Shown: one piece after another, positions 31,114-41,137 of the stretch
How positions within the stretch are numbered: the stretch's first letter is position 1
How the letters are laid out: each line of letters opens with the position of its first letter
NCBI RefSeq assembly: GCF_000153405.2
Contig: NC_020802.1
Location: 2,685,883-2,749,882 of the forward strand
Source: Psychromonas sp. CNPT3
Lineage (GTDB): Bacteria; Pseudomonadota; Gammaproteobacteria; Enterobacterales; Psychromonadaceae
Direction of reading: 5' to 3'
DNA length: 64,000 nucleotides
The notes under the pieces: model-generated
Databases searched by the model: none
Told to the model about the DNA's origin: nothing
Seen by the model: only the letters and a program-made list of their open reading frames with translations
Made by a program: the position numbers and the translations under genes

Positions 31114-34100
31114 TTATCTAAGGTGCCCCATCGACTCATCGTTTAATAACTTAGAGAAATCAAGAAGAAAATTATGGCAATCAGTAGTGATCCCAATATC
31201 TGAAATACTTTTTGCATATTCAATACAACTCTCAGAATTAGTTTTGAATGGTAACTTACCTGTATCGGTTTCAAACAACTGATCAAAGAAATTTTTCCAC
31301 TTTGTATCAAGTTCAATATAACTAAGAGCGTTGAGAAAATGTTTAAAGTCTACTTGATTTGAATTTTCATTATCAGCAACGTATACACTCAAATCCAACC
31401 AATGCTCTAACGTCGCTTTTATATTAGTAGTACTTATGTTTTCTATAGAACGAATGAACTCCACACTACCGTCAAAAAAATAGACTAAAGAGGGTAACTC
31501 TAACTTAGATTCAATAATCATTTCTGCAAAACTTAACTCTTTATCATTGTAAATAGTTACAATTTCATAAGGTGTATCATCTGTAAAATCACAGTTTGTT
31601 AATATCTCTTTAGCATGACTAGTAATTCGATTTTCTTGTTCAAAATCACAAAAAAAGATAACTTTTAATTGGGAATTTCTTGCATTCATTTCAGCATTAG
31701 TAATTCGTATAAAACCTTCTTGTCCAGCATTATTTGCTTTAGGTAACATACTATTTATTTCATTTAGATAACGCGTTACCTGCTCGCCTTGTAGGTTTTT
31801 AGTTTCTACAAAGTTAAACACCTCATCTTTTAATTGCTCTGCCTCAGCTGATTGCAGATGAAAGTTAACTTTGTAACTCAATACGAGATAATCTAAATAT
31901 TTAGAATCTAGAGCTTTACTTTCATCCTTCTGCATTATTTGGGTTAATACTGGTTTTACCTTATCTAGATTACTTAACGCAGACTCAAAATCGTGTTGAA
32001 ACTCCTGTACATACGCAAGTTCTAGACAGTTTTTTATGAATTCATCAACTAATAAGTTTTCATTAAAATTAACATATTTATCAAGCACGACACTTACTTT
32101 AGTCAAAATCTCTAGCGCTTTATTAATCCCATCACTCTCATGATGAATATATATATCTGAAAGGGTTGTTAAACTTGATACATAGCGGGAAACGTATGTT
32201 TCAGGGTCAGAGTCGATTAGCCTTTCAGTAAGGTCAATTACTTCTATAAGTAATATTTGTGCTTGAGTATAATCAGAGATTTTGTTGAAATATGTTGCTA
32301 AATTATTTGCGATCACGATGTATAGGTCTTTCCAGTCGCATAATATCAAGTCATTTGGCATATTCCATTCACCATAAAACAACTCTTTTATTATTGCCCA
32401 AATATCACTCAATATAGTTTCAGCACCCTCTAGTTGATTTAACCTAATGTATGATGCGGCTAAGTTATTCCCATAACCTAAATAATCTTTTGGTGATTGG
32501 TTATATTTTTTATATGCATCCATAGCCATTTCATATGCTTTATGATCAAATGCTAGCGCTTTACTTTCTTCTCCATATTTTTTAAACGAGATTGATAACT
32601 CTTTTAATGCCATCATGTACCCGTTTCTATTAAAATGCTCAGCTTTATCTAATAAGTAAAAGTGTTTTGTGTAATAAAAATTACACTTTGCAAAAGCAAT
32701 TGCATCAACCTTATTTAATTCGCTACTTGATTTAATTGTTTTTAGATCATGTGCCCTTTTCCCGCCTTGCGAGGCAAGAAAATTCATAAAGAGACTTAAT
32801 ATTTCATCATCTTGATAAAGCGTGTAATGATTCATCGAAACCTTGAGGTAAAGCTTTTCCCAGGAACTTAGAATTTTACTGTTTTTTGAGTTTGTTGATA
32901 TCAACACCTGAATGGCAGTAATGATACTTTCATGCTCGACCTTAGCGACAAGGGATAGTTTACACAGCTCAGAAAATTCACGCTGAGAAAAAAACATAAC
33001 CGATTGGTCATTAACTTTCTTTCGTGAAAGAAACGGTTTTAGCTTTGAAATCAATCGACTCCAATGAATTAACGGCAGTTCACTAGTTGTATTCTGGTGG
33101 TACTGTTCCGAAGCGACTGACTTTATAAAGGTTTTATCCGTATTAATAAGTTCAAGTAGTTGGTTTTCACTTAAACCATCCCGAGAGGCGAATAGGTAGC
33201 CTAATACACGATTAATGAAACTAGCTTCATGGTGATAAACTGTAGAAAGACTGTCTATGTATGCTTTTACAGATTTTTGTTGTATTGATTTAAGGTGTGT
33301 TAATTGGCTAGTTGTAATAACCTCTTGCTCAGGTGCTGAATCTATACTTTTTAAGTGTTTAACTTTTTGAGCTAACATATAAGCATATAAAGGGGTGCGA
33401 GTTGATTTAAGCTGACTTTCAATATATTTTAATTGGTCTTCTTGAATAGTTCTTTTTTCCCATCTTAACAACTCAAGTAGTAACTGAGTTCCACTTTCAA
33501 ATTCTGGCATTTTTGTAAAATTCAAAGTTGAACTTTTTCCTCTTAAAGTTTCATAAGCAAGATTCTCTTTGGGATATATATCATCTTTTAATACAGAGAT
33601 AACAACTTTTATATTAGTAGGTAGTTGCTTTGGTAACCATTCAAAATCATCATGATTTATTAACTGGTCGATTGCATCAATAAAAATTACAACATCGCTT
33701 TTTATCAGATTAAAATTATACAAAACATGTGGAATTTGTTTAAACGCTTCTTCGTTTTCATCTAATGAGAATAAAGTATTTGAATCTGATAACTGTTTAA
33801 GTTCAGAAAAAATTGAAGTTAATAACTTACTCCAAGAGCTTGAATTAGCAGTTGCCCCGACAAAGCGATAGACTACTTTTTTAGGGGAGTTCAACTCAGC
33901 CAGCTCAATTGCCTTTGCTATCAAGGCTGATTTTCCACTACCTGACTTGCCGTAAATAACTAAAGGTTTCTGATTATCATCTGATATATAGTCTGCGATC
34001 TTTTGTAACGGCTCCTCTTGTCCCAAAAAAAATTTACGTTTGTTACTTGCAAAATATTTTTGTTCTTTTTGCTCTATTTTTAAAGGTGGTAACGGTTGCT

Positions 34101-34992
34101 TACTTTCTGTTTTTTTTTGCTCATCAATTTTTGACTCAAGAAATTGAGTAACTCTTTCCTGAAAATCCTGCAAGTAGCTTTCATCGAGCTTATTTTTCTC
34201 AACCTGCTTCACTTCTCTATGTAAGCGATTTTCTGGTCGCAAGAGCACACTCACTCTATCACTAAAGTCTTTCGCATTCCCTTGGTCAGCATCATCAGCA
34301 ATAAATGTTTCTGCAACTTTTGAATTTGGATCAATTTTTCGGAAAAAACCGAAAACATGTTCAGCATCTATCTCAGGCCTTATTTTTAATTTTTTCTGGG
34401 AGTCAGTTGGTTTTAAATAGGAGATAATCCCCTCATTGACTTCAGCCTCTGTTGCCGAAGTAAAATATTTATTTTTTTGGTCTCGACTAAGAGTGGAGCT
34501 ATTTGCTACATTTTGTAAAATTTGTCTTAACTTACGTTCTTCTTTTTCCCAGCATTCAAACGCTTCAAAGTCACCGGTTCTTTCTTGTAAAATATATGAT
34601 GCGGGTAGTTGGTTAAGATCTTTTAAATACCAGTTAGCTAAGTTTTGCTTTTCTTGTTCAGTCATTAGCACACAGAGCATTTCAAACTCTTGCGCTTCAA
34701 TAGCATAAGGAAGTGGTATCCAACCATAACGGTCCCCCAACATCACTAAAAAGTTAGGGTGCTTGTAGGTTTTACATGCTTTGACTTCGTCCAGACATAG
34801 CTCAAGTGTCTTTTGATCCAACTGCGCTTCATTGCTGACACCCCATCTTAAATCGATGGGTTGAAAAGTGTAGCCTTGCTGTGCTGCATAGTTTTTTATA
34901 TGTGGAAATACGTTGCTTTGTAAAACTTCTCTTTCTCGCTTGAAATCACTAAAGGTTGAGCTTATAAATAATCTGAAAGTCTTTGAGTTCAT
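31114..34992 (-). CDS. DUF4062-STAND NTPase, large
   Basis: A 1292-aa protein. Residues 1-95 are a DUF4062 domain (FRLFISSTFSDFKREREVL, PIDLRWGVS, FLVMLGDRYGW), also found in eukaryotic TEP1, NPHP3 and NWD1. Next comes a variable segment (95-320) and a STAND/NACHT-type P-loop NTPase with Walker A YGKSGSGKSA (347-356) and Walker B VVIFIDAIDQL (434-444). A long helical region (about 600-1080) with TPR-like character follows, and near 1110-1200 a region with VIFFCDFEQ and LPSLVYFFDG recalls a thioredoxin fold, which is weak. STAND proteins act as switches that oligomerise on ligand; many are anti-phage sensors (Avs). Trigger and effector here are inferred only. Confidence 0.85.
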   Translation of the reverse strand: MNSKTFRLFISSTFSDFKREREVLQSNVFPHIKNYAAQQGYTFQPIDLRWGVSNEAQLDQKTLELCLDEVKACKTYKHPNFLVMLGDRYGWIPLPYAIEAQEFEMLCVLMTEQEKQNLANWYLKDLNQLPASYILQERTGDFEAFECWEKEERKLRQILQNVANSSTLSRDQKNKYFTSATEAEVNEGIISYLKPTDSQKKLKIRPEIDAEHVFGFFRKIDPNSKVAETFIADDADQGNAKDFSDRVSVLLRPENRLHREVKQVEKNKLDESYLQDFQERVTQFLESKIDEQKKTESKQPLPPLKIEQKEQKYFASNKRKFFLGQEEPLQKIADYISDDNQKPLVIYGKSGSGKSALIAKAIELAELNSPKKVVYRFVGATANSSSWSKLLTSIFSELKQLSDSNTLFSLDENEEAFKQIPHVLYNFNLIKSDVVIFIDAIDQLINHDDFEWLPKQLPTNIKVVISVLKDDIYPKENLAYETLRGKSSTLNFTKMPEFESGTQLLLELLRWEKRTIQEDQLKYIESQLKSTRTPLYAYMLAQKVKHLKSIDSAPEQEVITTSQLTHLKSIQQKSVKAYIDSLSTVYHHEASFINRVLGYLFASRDGLSENQLLELINTDKTFIKSVASEQYHQNTTSELPLIHWSRLISKLKPFLSRKKVNDQSVMFFSQREFSELCKLSLVAKVEHESIITAIQVLISTNSKNSKILSSWEKLYLKVSMNHYTLYQDDEILSLFMNFLASQGGKRAHDLKTIKSSSELNKVDAIAFAKCNFYYTKHFYLLDKAEHFNRNGYMMALKELSISFKKYGEESKALAFDHKAYEMAMDAYKKYNQSPKDYLGYGNNLAASYIRLNQLEGAETILSDIWAIIKELFYGEWNMPNDLILCDWKDLYIVIANNLATYFNKISDYTQAQILLIEVIDLTERLIDSDPETYVSRYVSSLTTLSDIYIHHESDGINKALEILTKVSVVLDKYVNFNENLLVDEFIKNCLELAYVQEFQHDFESALSNLDKVKPVLTQIMQKDESKALDSKYLDYLVLSYKVNFHLQSAEAEQLKDEVFNFVETKNLQGEQVTRYLNEINSMLPKANNAGQEGFIRITNAEMNARNSQLKVIFFCDFEQENRITSHAKEILTNCDFTDDTPYEIVTIYNDKELSFAEMIIESKLELPSLVYFFDGSVEFIRSIENISTTNIKATLEHWLDLSVYVADNENSNQVDFKHFLNALSYIELDTKWKNFFDQLFETDTGKLPFKTNSESCIEYAKSISDIGITTDCHNFLLDFSKLLNDESMGHLR

Positions 34993-35091
34993 TGTTACTT
35001 ATCCCATGTATTTATTGACCTTTTCACATAAGCATAAAAGGTATTAATAACATTGTTTTCCATAGTCGTTATCGAAAGCTATTAGTGAAAA

Positions 35092-38000
35092 TCACAAAAA
35101 CAGAGCTTCAATCTCTTCGCCAATTAATGATTCTTTTTCAATTAATGTATTAGCAATAAGATCTAATTGTTCACGGTGTGCAATTAATCGAGCTTCCACT
35201 GATGACTCTGCTTCAAGTAGCCATGATTTTACGGCTGTTTGCGCCTTTAACAGTAAGTCGCTCTCTTCAAATTTAGTTAGTAACCCAATGTTTATTGGCC
35301 CAACAGAAGCATCTAAGCCTCCTTCATAGATTGCATGCATTGCTAACCGGGTTGCTTTTTCTATGTCTCCTGAAGCGCCTGAGCTTACTTCATCGAAGGA
35401 TCCGGTAAATATTTTCTCTGCAACACGCCCTGCTAATAACATCTCTAAGCGATGCTTTACTCTTGTGCTCGATAAGCTTTCATATTCGTCAGCTGCACGT
35501 GTCGCAACAAAACCTAATGCATTATTGCGCGGTTCAATGGTGACAAAGTCGATGGGTTGCTTGGGAAATAGAAGTTTTGATAGTAATAGATGACCAGCTT
35601 CGTGATACGCCGTTCTATGCTTCTCTTCTGCACTCAACACAATATGATCCGAGGGTAAACCATAGGAAACACGTATCATAGTTTGTTTAATACCTTCACT
35701 TGTTAAGGCTTTATTGTCACCGATTGCCTGATATATAGTTTCGCGGAATACTTGCTCTATTTCAGCAGACGACATTCCCTGAGATGAAGATACAAGTTGT
35801 TTCATCTCCTCTTTAGAAAACGCGATTTGATGCTTTTGGGAAAAGCGAGTGAAAAAATGCCTTCTTGCTTCTACATTAGGCAGGTCACAATAAATAGTTT
35901 CATCAAAGCGTCCAGGACGAACAAGAGCCGGGTCTAGTAATTCAGGATGATTTGTCGCTGCTAAAATAAAGATAGGATCGCTTTGCGGCGTGAACCCGTC
36001 CATCTCTGTTAGCAATGCATTAACCGTTAAGTTTCTATCTCTACTCGCCCCTTCTGCTGATCCTGAACGCTTTCCTGCAATCGCATCAATCTCATCAATA
36101 AAAATAATTGAAGGTGCATATTTACGCGCTGTTGCAAATAATTTTTTAATATTTTCAGTCGTACCACCAGCATGGCTTTCAGACAGTTCGGAAGATGAGA
36201 CACTAAAAAAAGGTAATCCGCTTTCTCCCGCTAATGCTTTTGCTAAAAAGGTTTTTCCTGTTCCGGGTGGCCCTGCAAATAGAAAACCACTCGGCACTTT
36301 CACTCCAAAGTTGGCTAACTTTTCCGGAGACTTGAGCCAGTTAACCACTTCTTTTAGGCGTTTTTTAGCCCGTTCTAAGCCAACAACATCATTTAGTTTT
36401 AGCGTCGGTAGCGTTTTTTTAAACAGCTCTCCTTCTTTTAAATCAATACTTTTTATTAATTGAACAACTGAAAGTTTTTTATAAAGAACATGATATACAT
36501 CATCTTCTTTACTTACTTCGCAACGATATTGCAATTGTTCATTTCTACGTTGCATATTAAAAAGCTTACGCTCTGTCTCAAGGTAGTATTCCACCCTAGT
36601 AAGCATTTGACAGAAAGAAGCGGACAATTCATTAAGATCAATACTAAAATGTTCTCGTACCTCATGAGGTAATGGTTGTGCTGCCTCATGATTATCCACA
36701 TCGAGAATACAATAGGTGAAAATAGGGGTTTTGTGATTCTTTTTAAGTAACTCTGAAATGATCCCTTTTAGTTGAATGTTACTCTTCTGGGCAGTCTCAA
36801 CATCAATTAATAGAGCATCTGGATGACTTGATTCGATAGTATTATGAAGGCTTTCCACACTGGCACACAATGTAATTCCTTTACCCTCTTGATGTTTTTT
36901 TACCTGATCAAAAACCCTTGAATCATCATCTAATAATAACAACTGGATAGGTGACGACTGTTCATCTTTCTCTGATTTATCAATTTCAATCTGGAAATTA
37001 ACCGCTAAAGAATCTTCTGTAAAGAAAGGTATAGCTCGACTTAATATCATTGATTTGTGCTTAGCGAGATTGTTTGTTAATCCTCTTACTGAAATATCTG
37101 GAGACATACTTTGCAACATCAAACTCGCAAAATCATGAGGCCAATCATAAGTGACATTCGCTTGCGCTGTATCTATTTTCTCCACTTGCATTTCAGCAAG
37201 CCTCACTAAGTGATTTACTTTTAAATCAGAAAATAAAATAGGAAATCCCTTTGCTAAGCGATTAATGAACTCTGGTGATAATTTAGTTTTATTAGATGGA
37301 TTTTCAGACTCCTGTAGTAAATCAAAAATACTTAATTTGTTATTTTGAGTATTATTTTTTAAAACATCCTGCCCTAAATTGGTAGTGAAAATAATAATGC
37401 ATTGGCTAAAGTCGATCTCTTCTTGACTGGTTTGATCTTTTACTGTCCCGGAGTCTAAAATTGATAACAGTGATTGTATTACCACACTGTGAGCTTTTTC
37501 AATTTCATCAAAAAGAATAATTTGCCTTGGTTGAGCACGTACTTCAGAGGTTAACATACCGGCACTTCCACCCGAATACTGTACCCCGGTCCCAAACAAT
37601 TTCATTCCATCTCTTTCGTCCGAATAGTTCTCCATATTAAAAATATTAAAAACATATCCAGTTTTTTCAAAATTATTCAACTCTTCTTGTAACAGCGATG
37701 CTAAATAAGTTTTCCCTACACCCGATGGACCGGCAAATGTAAGTATTAAACGAGGCCCTTGTTGCGCTTCAATACTAGATGTTAAGTATCCTTGGCATAA
37801 ACCTTCTACTGCTAATTCTTGACCAATCACCTTATTATTAAGGCTCTGTTGTATTTTCTGGCTAGCTAATGCCGTTTTCACTGCGCTATTGCCATGCTGA
37901 TTCATACTAACAAAAGCTTCAAATGGATTATTTGATTGTGTAAGTAATGCATAAACAAAACTATCAATGTTAAGTTTATTGCTGTCTATTGCAATTGAGA

Positions 38001-38952
38001 AACACGCAAGAACGGGACCAGATAACTTTAAATTTGTAGCAAAGTGTTTTGCGTATTCATACCACGTGGTAGAAGTAGACTCGGATGAACGCGTCGTGAC
38101 GTTCAATCTTAATTTTTCACGTAAATTATATACATCATGGCTAAATACAAGCTGATAACTCAGGCAATTCAAAGACACTGAAATTTTATTTAATATTTCT
38201 TTGTGGTTAATAATAGCACCTAGCAGTAGTTGCTCATCAACCTCTAGTTCTTCATCTTTCTTAATATCTTCAATACTATTTATCTTTGGATTTTCAGAAA
38301 GGTAACAAGCACACGCTAGGACAGCTAACTCATCAAATATCTCTTTATCTGTTCCACTGAGCTGAGGATATACTTCAGAAATAACAAAATCGTTAGGTAA
38401 CGGTTTACTTTCGGTAGCTACCTCAAAATCAAATTCGTCACAAATTGTTAAATCATCTAAGTGTTTAAGCTGCGTATTTATAAATGTTTCAGAGAGGGAG
38501 TTAGTCGTAATATGATTGAACAGGAACTCAAAATCCTTTTCTTTATCGAAGGCCTTTCCTTCTTCCTTCCCTGAAAGGTGCTTTCTCATATATTCACACA
38601 ATCTTATTAGATCATAGCTTTTACGCTTCTCATCATTATTTTCAATACAATCAAATAAGTGAATTAAAGGTTGAATCCCTTTCATTTCCAAAATTATATT
38701 AAGAAGCACGTCTGCATCTTTAATGTTGACATTTTTTGCCACTAAATAAAAAAGAGATTTTTCCCTGTATACTAAATCATAACGAACAAGCCTACGCATA
38801 ATCGAGGGGTCATTAACTGTTTTTTCAACGAGTAATAATAGTAAAGGTAAAAAAGTATCCGGCTCACTTAACAGTTTGTTATTAAGGGAAGAGTTTTGGA
38901 AAAAAATATTAAGATGGTTAAAGCAGGCATTAATAATTCTTAATTGACTCAT
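35092..38952 (-). CDS. Clp-type AAA+ / receiver-like / FtsH-type AAA+ protease fusion
   Basis: About 1286 aa, an unusual fusion. Residues 1-370: helical region of unknown type. About 370-640: ClpA/B-type AAA+ with Walker A GPSGVGKT (408-415), Walker B ILFDEIEKAH and sensor region IIIFTTN. About 670-790: receiver-like domain with acidic cluster LLLLDDD and Asp717 in LLIDVE; the Lys of true receivers is not evident. About 850-1100: FtsH-type AAA+ with GPPGTGKT, IIFIDEIDA and RPGRFDETI. C-terminus: M41 zinc peptidase with HEAGH (1117-1121) and SSGASGDIEKAT. FtsH membrane helices are absent, so it should be soluble. Frame opens at TTG 38967; ATG 38952 is preferred. Inferred: ATP-driven protease, first gene of the block. 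Confidence 0.88.
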   Translation of the reverse strand: MSQLRIINACFNHLNIFFQNSSLNNKLLSEPDTFLPLLLLLVEKTVNDPSIMRRLVRYDLVYREKSLFYLVAKNVNIKDADVLLNIILEMKGIQPLIHLFDCIENNDEKRKSYDLIRLCEYMRKHLSGKEEGKAFDKEKDFEFLFNHITTNSLSETFINTQLKHLDDLTICDEFDFEVATESKPLPNDFVISEVYPQLSGTDKEIFDELAVLACACYLSENPKINSIEDIKKDEELEVDEQLLLGAIINHKEILNKISVSLNCLSYQLVFSHDVYNLREKLRLNVTTRSSESTSTTWYEYAKHFATNLKLSGPVLACFSIAIDSNKLNIDSFVYALLTQSNNPFEAFVSMNQHGNSAVKTALASQKIQQSLNNKVIGQELAVEGLCQGYLTSSIEAQQGPRLILTFAGPSGVGKTYLASLLQEELNNFEKTGYVFNIFNMENYSDERDGMKLFGTGVQYSGGSAGMLTSEVRAQPRQIILFDEIEKAHSVVIQSLLSILDSGTVKDQTSQEEIDFSQCIIIFTTNLGQDVLKNNTQNNKLSIFDLLQESENPSNKTKLSPEFINRLAKGFPILFSDLKVNHLVRLAEMQVEKIDTAQANVTYDWPHDFASLMLQSMSPDISVRGLTNNLAKHKSMILSRAIPFFTEDSLAVNFQIEIDKSEKDEQSSPIQLLLLDDDSRVFDQVKKHQEGKGITLCASVESLHNTIESSHPDALLIDVETAQKSNIQLKGIISELLKKNHKTPIFTYCILDVDNHEAAQPLPHEVREHFSIDLNELSASFCQMLTRVEYYLETERKLFNMQRRNEQLQYRCEVSKEDDVYHVLYKKLSVVQLIKSIDLKEGELFKKTLPTLKLNDVVGLERAKKRLKEVVNWLKSPEKLANFGVKVPSGFLFAGPPGTGKTFLAKALAGESGLPFFSVSSSELSESHAGGTTENIKKLFATARKYAPSIIFIDEIDAIAGKRSGSAEGASRDRNLTVNALLTEMDGFTPQSDPIFILAATNHPELLDPALVRPGRFDETIYCDLPNVEARRHFFTRFSQKHQIAFSKEEMKQLVSSSQGMSSAEIEQVFRETIYQAIGDNKALTSEGIKQTMIRVSYGLPSDHIVLSAEEKHRTAYHEAGHLLLSKLLFPKQPIDFVTIEPRNNALGFVATRAADEYESLSSTRVKHRLEMLLAGRVAEKIFTGSFDEVSSGASGDIEKATRLAMHAIYEGGLDASVGPINIGLLTKFEESDLLLKAQTAVKSWLLEAESSVEARLIAHREQLDLIANTLIEKESLIGEEIEALFL

Positions 38953-39283
38953 TATCGAAACATCCAATTTGTATTGTTATTGAGCAGCAAAAACATGATG
39001 CTCCTCGTACATGTGAAGGGTTTATTTTAGAAATATTCATTTATTTAATATTCCTTTCTATTAAAAAATAAAAGCTATTACCAAGCTTACTGATCATGCG
39101 GCATCAACATTCATAACAATAAACATTAATTAACATCACGTTAAATAATGTTTATTCATCTATTTTATAGCACAACAAGCTGATGTTTGGCCATCGCCAC
39201 TGCAAACTACTGAAAGTATTATCAATTACATATGGATTATTAATAGCAATAAGGTTAAGTTGACAATATGATGCCAGTGGATT
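38953..39283. other. AT-rich spacer upstream of the four-gene block
   Basis: No coding frame recognised. It should hold the promoter of the minus-strand block. An imperfect inverted repeat (AACATTAATTAACAT near 39121, then TTAAATAATGTT) is a possible operator; no sigma-70 promoter stands out. Confidence 0.4.
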
Positions 39284-40168
39284 TTAAAATATATCTTTAG
39301 CTATCGCTTTTTGGAACCAATACTCAGACTTTTCCTTATCCTTTTTCACTCCAATTCCATCCAGATAAAACTTTGACGTCAAATATTGAGCTTCTAAATC
39401 ACCTTGTAGCGCGGCTTTTTTAATATACTTGAACGCCTCACTATTTTGAGTCCCATATAAAGTATAACCATACATTTTTTGACCTTGTGGATGGTTGTCA
39501 TTTGCTGATTGTTCAAACCAATATTTAGCTTTCTCAAAATTTTGCTTTACGCCAATCCCATGCATATACAAGATAGCCACGCGAATTTTCGCTTCGCTAT
39601 CTCCCTTTCTTGCTGCTGTTATTAAATATTGGTAAGAATGTTTAATATTCAACTTTTCAAAATAGAAATTTTTACCCGGTAGAAGATATAAATTGTCCCA
39701 GTTAGTTTTAGATGTATTCCCTCGCTCTTTTTTTGTAGAAACGCTTACTGTTGGGCTTTCTCTTTTATTCTGGTTACTTTTTATTTCCATGCCTTCAGGC
39801 AATACGGTTGTCATTGATCTAAAATAAAACACCACAAATGTAACTACTAAACCAATCCCAAAATTCCGTAGCACTAATAAAATCGGAAAGTTTTTCTCTG
39901 TCTTATAATTTTCGATATTCGGTTCAACGTAGTCATTTACAACAAGGAGTAGAAGGCCAAAAAATTTCACTACGATTCCACCAAAATACCCCAAAATAGC
40001 TGTCTCAATTATTATTAGAAACCACTCAGCTGAACTGCCATCACTTTGAGTAAACATATATATAAAGCATAAGGCTGGAACCCATATACGCGCAAAATCA
40101 CAGACAATAGCAATCAGATTAAGCGTTATATATAGGTATTTACGTAACGTGTAAATTATCATCTCCAT
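39284..40168 (-). CDS. membrane protein with C-terminal Sel1-like repeats
   Basis: A 294-aa protein. The N-terminal half holds about four hydrophobic segments (near 15-38, 47-75 and 92-115). The C-terminal half has Sel1-like repeats: EAKIRVAILYMHGIGVKQNF, PQGQKMYGYTLYG and EAQYLTSKFYLDGIGVKKD, each about 36 residues. Sel1 repeats mediate protein contacts. Its position at the end of a set of small membrane genes suggests a unit, but gene 40366-40638 is 200 bp away. Function unknown. Confidence 0.75.
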   Translation of the reverse strand: MEMIIYTLRKYLYITLNLIAIVCDFARIWVPALCFIYMFTQSDGSSAEWFLIIIETAILGYFGGIVVKFFGLLLLVVNDYVEPNIENYKTEKNFPILLVLRNFGIGLVVTFVVFYFRSMTTVLPEGMEIKSNQNKRESPTVSVSTKKERGNTSKTNWDNLYLLPGKNFYFEKLNIKHSYQYLITAARKGDSEAKIRVAILYMHGIGVKQNFEKAKYWFEQSANDNHPQGQKMYGYTLYGTQNSEAFKYIKKAALQGDLEAQYLTSKFYLDGIGVKKDKEKSEYWFQKAIAKDIF

Positions 40169-40365
40169 GATGTTATATCCTGTTTTATGTTTGTTTTAAT
40201 CGAAAATATACATAGGAGCGTATTTCCGAAATAGTACATTTTATTGATGACTCTCTCCCGGATAGCTGCGAATAATTTATCACCATCATAGTCGAACTTG
40301 AGCTGTTGGAAAATCGTTCCACATAACGGAAAATACACCTTAATCCTTGCATCAGCACCTCGTTT

Positions 40366-40638
40366 TTACATAGCATTCGAGGCTTGAGATAAGCCATAAA
40401 AGAAAGTCAGGATCACATATGAATAAATGACGGCACAAAACAATGCCCTATAGAATAAATATAAAAATAAACTAGACTCACCAGTGAAATCAGCATTTAA
40501 GCGCATAAGTAATAAAAAGCAGGCAACTATCGAAAAAATAGTGTAATCAACACCACCTCCCCACCAATAGGTTAGTAGCCCAACAAAGCAAGCTATAACT
40601 AATCGATAGATACAAGCGACTGAATATATAAAAATCAT
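40366..40638 (-). CDS. small membrane protein
   Basis: A 90-aa protein with three predicted membrane helices (MIFIYSVACIYRLVIACFVG, then about 33-50 and 60-82). ATG 40638 is taken because AAAGGG lies 7 bp before it and the stop of the preceding gene ends 4 bp upstream. Not recognised. Confidence 0.6.
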   Translation of the reverse strand: MIFIYSVACIYRLVIACFVGLLTYWWGGGVDYTIFSIVACFLLLMRLNADFTGESSLFLYLFYRALFCAVIYSYVILTFFYGLSQASNAM

Positions 40639-40642
40639 TACT

Positions 40643-41137
40643 TTACCCTTTCTTTTTATCTTTAAGCATTCTTGCATATCGATACTCAAACAACTTAGAG
40701 AATGTCTGATCTGCATCGAATAACATCCTCTTTTCTATCTTTGAGTTGAGTTCAACCTGTCCTGAAATAGGTTTAAAATAATAGACACTTAGCCGTGCCC
40801 CTTCTTTCACCAGTTTGTAGTCCAGGCTAAATCCTTCACAAAAAACTCGACGCCAGTAATGATCGCTATATATACTATTTCCTCTTGAATAAACGCTCGC
40901 ACTATACCGTTTAAAACAACCGAAAAAAGGAACAATAAATGTATTTACACTCATCGAGTGAGCATCAGGAATAGCCTGCATAGTAGGGCTTGATATCGTT
41001 TTAGCATTTTTTGTGAGGAATACTTCTGGTAACAATGTCGTGGGAAAATAAAATATAAAAGCGATAAACATTAACGCATAGACAATCTTATCTATACGCT
41101 TAACTACTTCAAAGTCGCTTGAATTTCGACCAAACAT
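40643..41137 (-). CDS. hypothetical protein with N-terminal membrane helix
   Basis: A 164-aa protein with one hydrophobic helix at about 18-40 and a polar remainder that includes several aromatic residues and two Cys (FGCFKRY, VFCEGF). The C-terminal end is rich in Lys and Arg. It is followed after 4 bp by the small membrane protein, so the two are probably co-translated. I do not recognise it. Confidence 0.6.
   Translation of the reverse strand: MFGRNSSDFEVVKRIDKIVYALMFIAFIFYFPTTLLPEVFLTKNAKTISSPTMQAIPDAHSMSVNTFIVPFFGCFKRYSASVYSRGNSIYSDHYWRRVFCEGFSLDYKLVKEGARLSVYYFKPISGQVELNSKIEKRMLFDADQTFSKLFEYRYARMLKDKKKG

Noticed and set aside
31114-34992. Possible TIR domain at the STAND N-terminus
   Set aside because: The SSTFSDFKREREVL and LRWGVS pattern fits DUF4062 rather than a catalytic TIR; the catalytic Glu of NAD-cleaving TIRs is not evident.
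35990-36463. 157-codon plus-strand frame opposite the Clp-FtsH gene
   Set aside because: Antisense to the conserved FtsH AAA+ motifs; no ribosome site; a shadow frame.
40185-40397. 70-codon minus-strand frame beginning MAYLKPRMLCKNEV
   Set aside because: Overlaps the end of the small membrane protein gene by 32 bp, has no ribosome site and resembles no protein; likely chance.
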